DNA of 5,750 nucleotides from Pseudomonadota bacterium (lineage in GTDB: Bacteria; Pseudomonadota; Gammaproteobacteria; Burkholderiales; Burkholderiaceae_C), in contig JAEZZU010000315.1 in NCBI GenBank assembly GCA_023418355.1, positions 1 to 5,750 of the forward strand, read 5' to 3'. Of the stretch, positions 5,710-5,750 are shown piece by piece. The position numbers were made by a program, and so were the translations under genes. Every line of letters begins with the position of its first letter. The first letter of the stretch is position 1. The notes under the pieces are model-generated. The model did no database searches. It saw nothing but the letters and a program-made list of their open reading frames with translations, and was not told the origin of the DNA.

Positions 5710-5750
5710 TTAACGATAGCCTACACGATCGAGCAGCTTGATGGCTTCAG
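5710..5750 (-). CDS. fbpA: C-terminal end of a probable iron ABC transporter substrate-binding protein
   Basis: Only the last 12 codons and the TAA (5712-5710) are in the window. They read EAIKLLDRVGYR on the minus strand. An amphipathic end of the type A.KLLD..G(W/Y)(R/K) is common in FbpA-like Fe3+-binding periplasmic proteins of betaproteobacteria. The position, 27 bases ahead of the fused permease and on the same strand, is where the binding-protein gene of an fbpABC-type operon belongs. The other two frames here are also short, so the call rests on this resemblance and on context. The rest of the gene lies beyond the right edge. Confidence 0.65.
   Translation of the reverse strand, partial: EAIKLLDRVGYR

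Overview
This window looks like ordinary chromosomal DNA of a moderately GC-rich betaproteobacterium. The SmpB sequence and the style of the chemoreceptor and iron-transporter proteins fit Burkholderiales, most likely Comamonadaceae (a Comamonas-like genome). That placement is from memory of protein families, not from a search. I see no tRNA or rRNA, CRISPR array, insertion sequence, phage gene or other sign of a mobile region.

Layout: (1) 1-464, plus strand: the end of smpB, the tmRNA-binding protein of trans-translation; only the first few codons lie outside the window. (2) 465-610: a 146-base gap with three inverted repeats and the ribosome binding site of the next gene. (3) 611-2218, plus strand: a full-length Tsr/Tar-type methyl-accepting chemotaxis protein. 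(4) 2250-2819, minus strand: a small RBBP9/YdeN-family serine hydrolase, convergent with the chemoreceptor and only 31 bases from it. (5) 2820-3011: the hydrolase's own leader, containing two abutting 14-base dyads that look like an operator, then a rho-independent terminator for the genes to its right. (6) 3012-5750, minus strand: the promoter-distal part of a ferric-iron-type ABC transporter operon. In transcription order it holds the last 12 codons of a probable substrate-binding protein (fbpA-like), a fused two-domain permease (fbpB-like) and the ATPase (fbpC-like).

How the genes work together: the three transporter genes would form one periplasmic-binding-protein-dependent uptake system. 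The binding protein delivers substrate, probably Fe3+, to the 12-helix permease, and the ATPase powers import. The permease appears to be translated weakly: it has a TTG start, a poor Shine-Dalgarno sequence and a perfect 10-bp hairpin just inside its coding region. This fits the usual need for much more binding protein than permease. The hydrolase lies on the same strand but is separated from the operon by the terminator. smpB and the chemoreceptor are independent neighbours.

I did not find a clearly new biological system. The observations most worth a second look are the tandem dyad operator before the hydrolase, the hairpin plus TTG start of the permease, and the loss of two of the four canonical methylation sites in the chemoreceptor.
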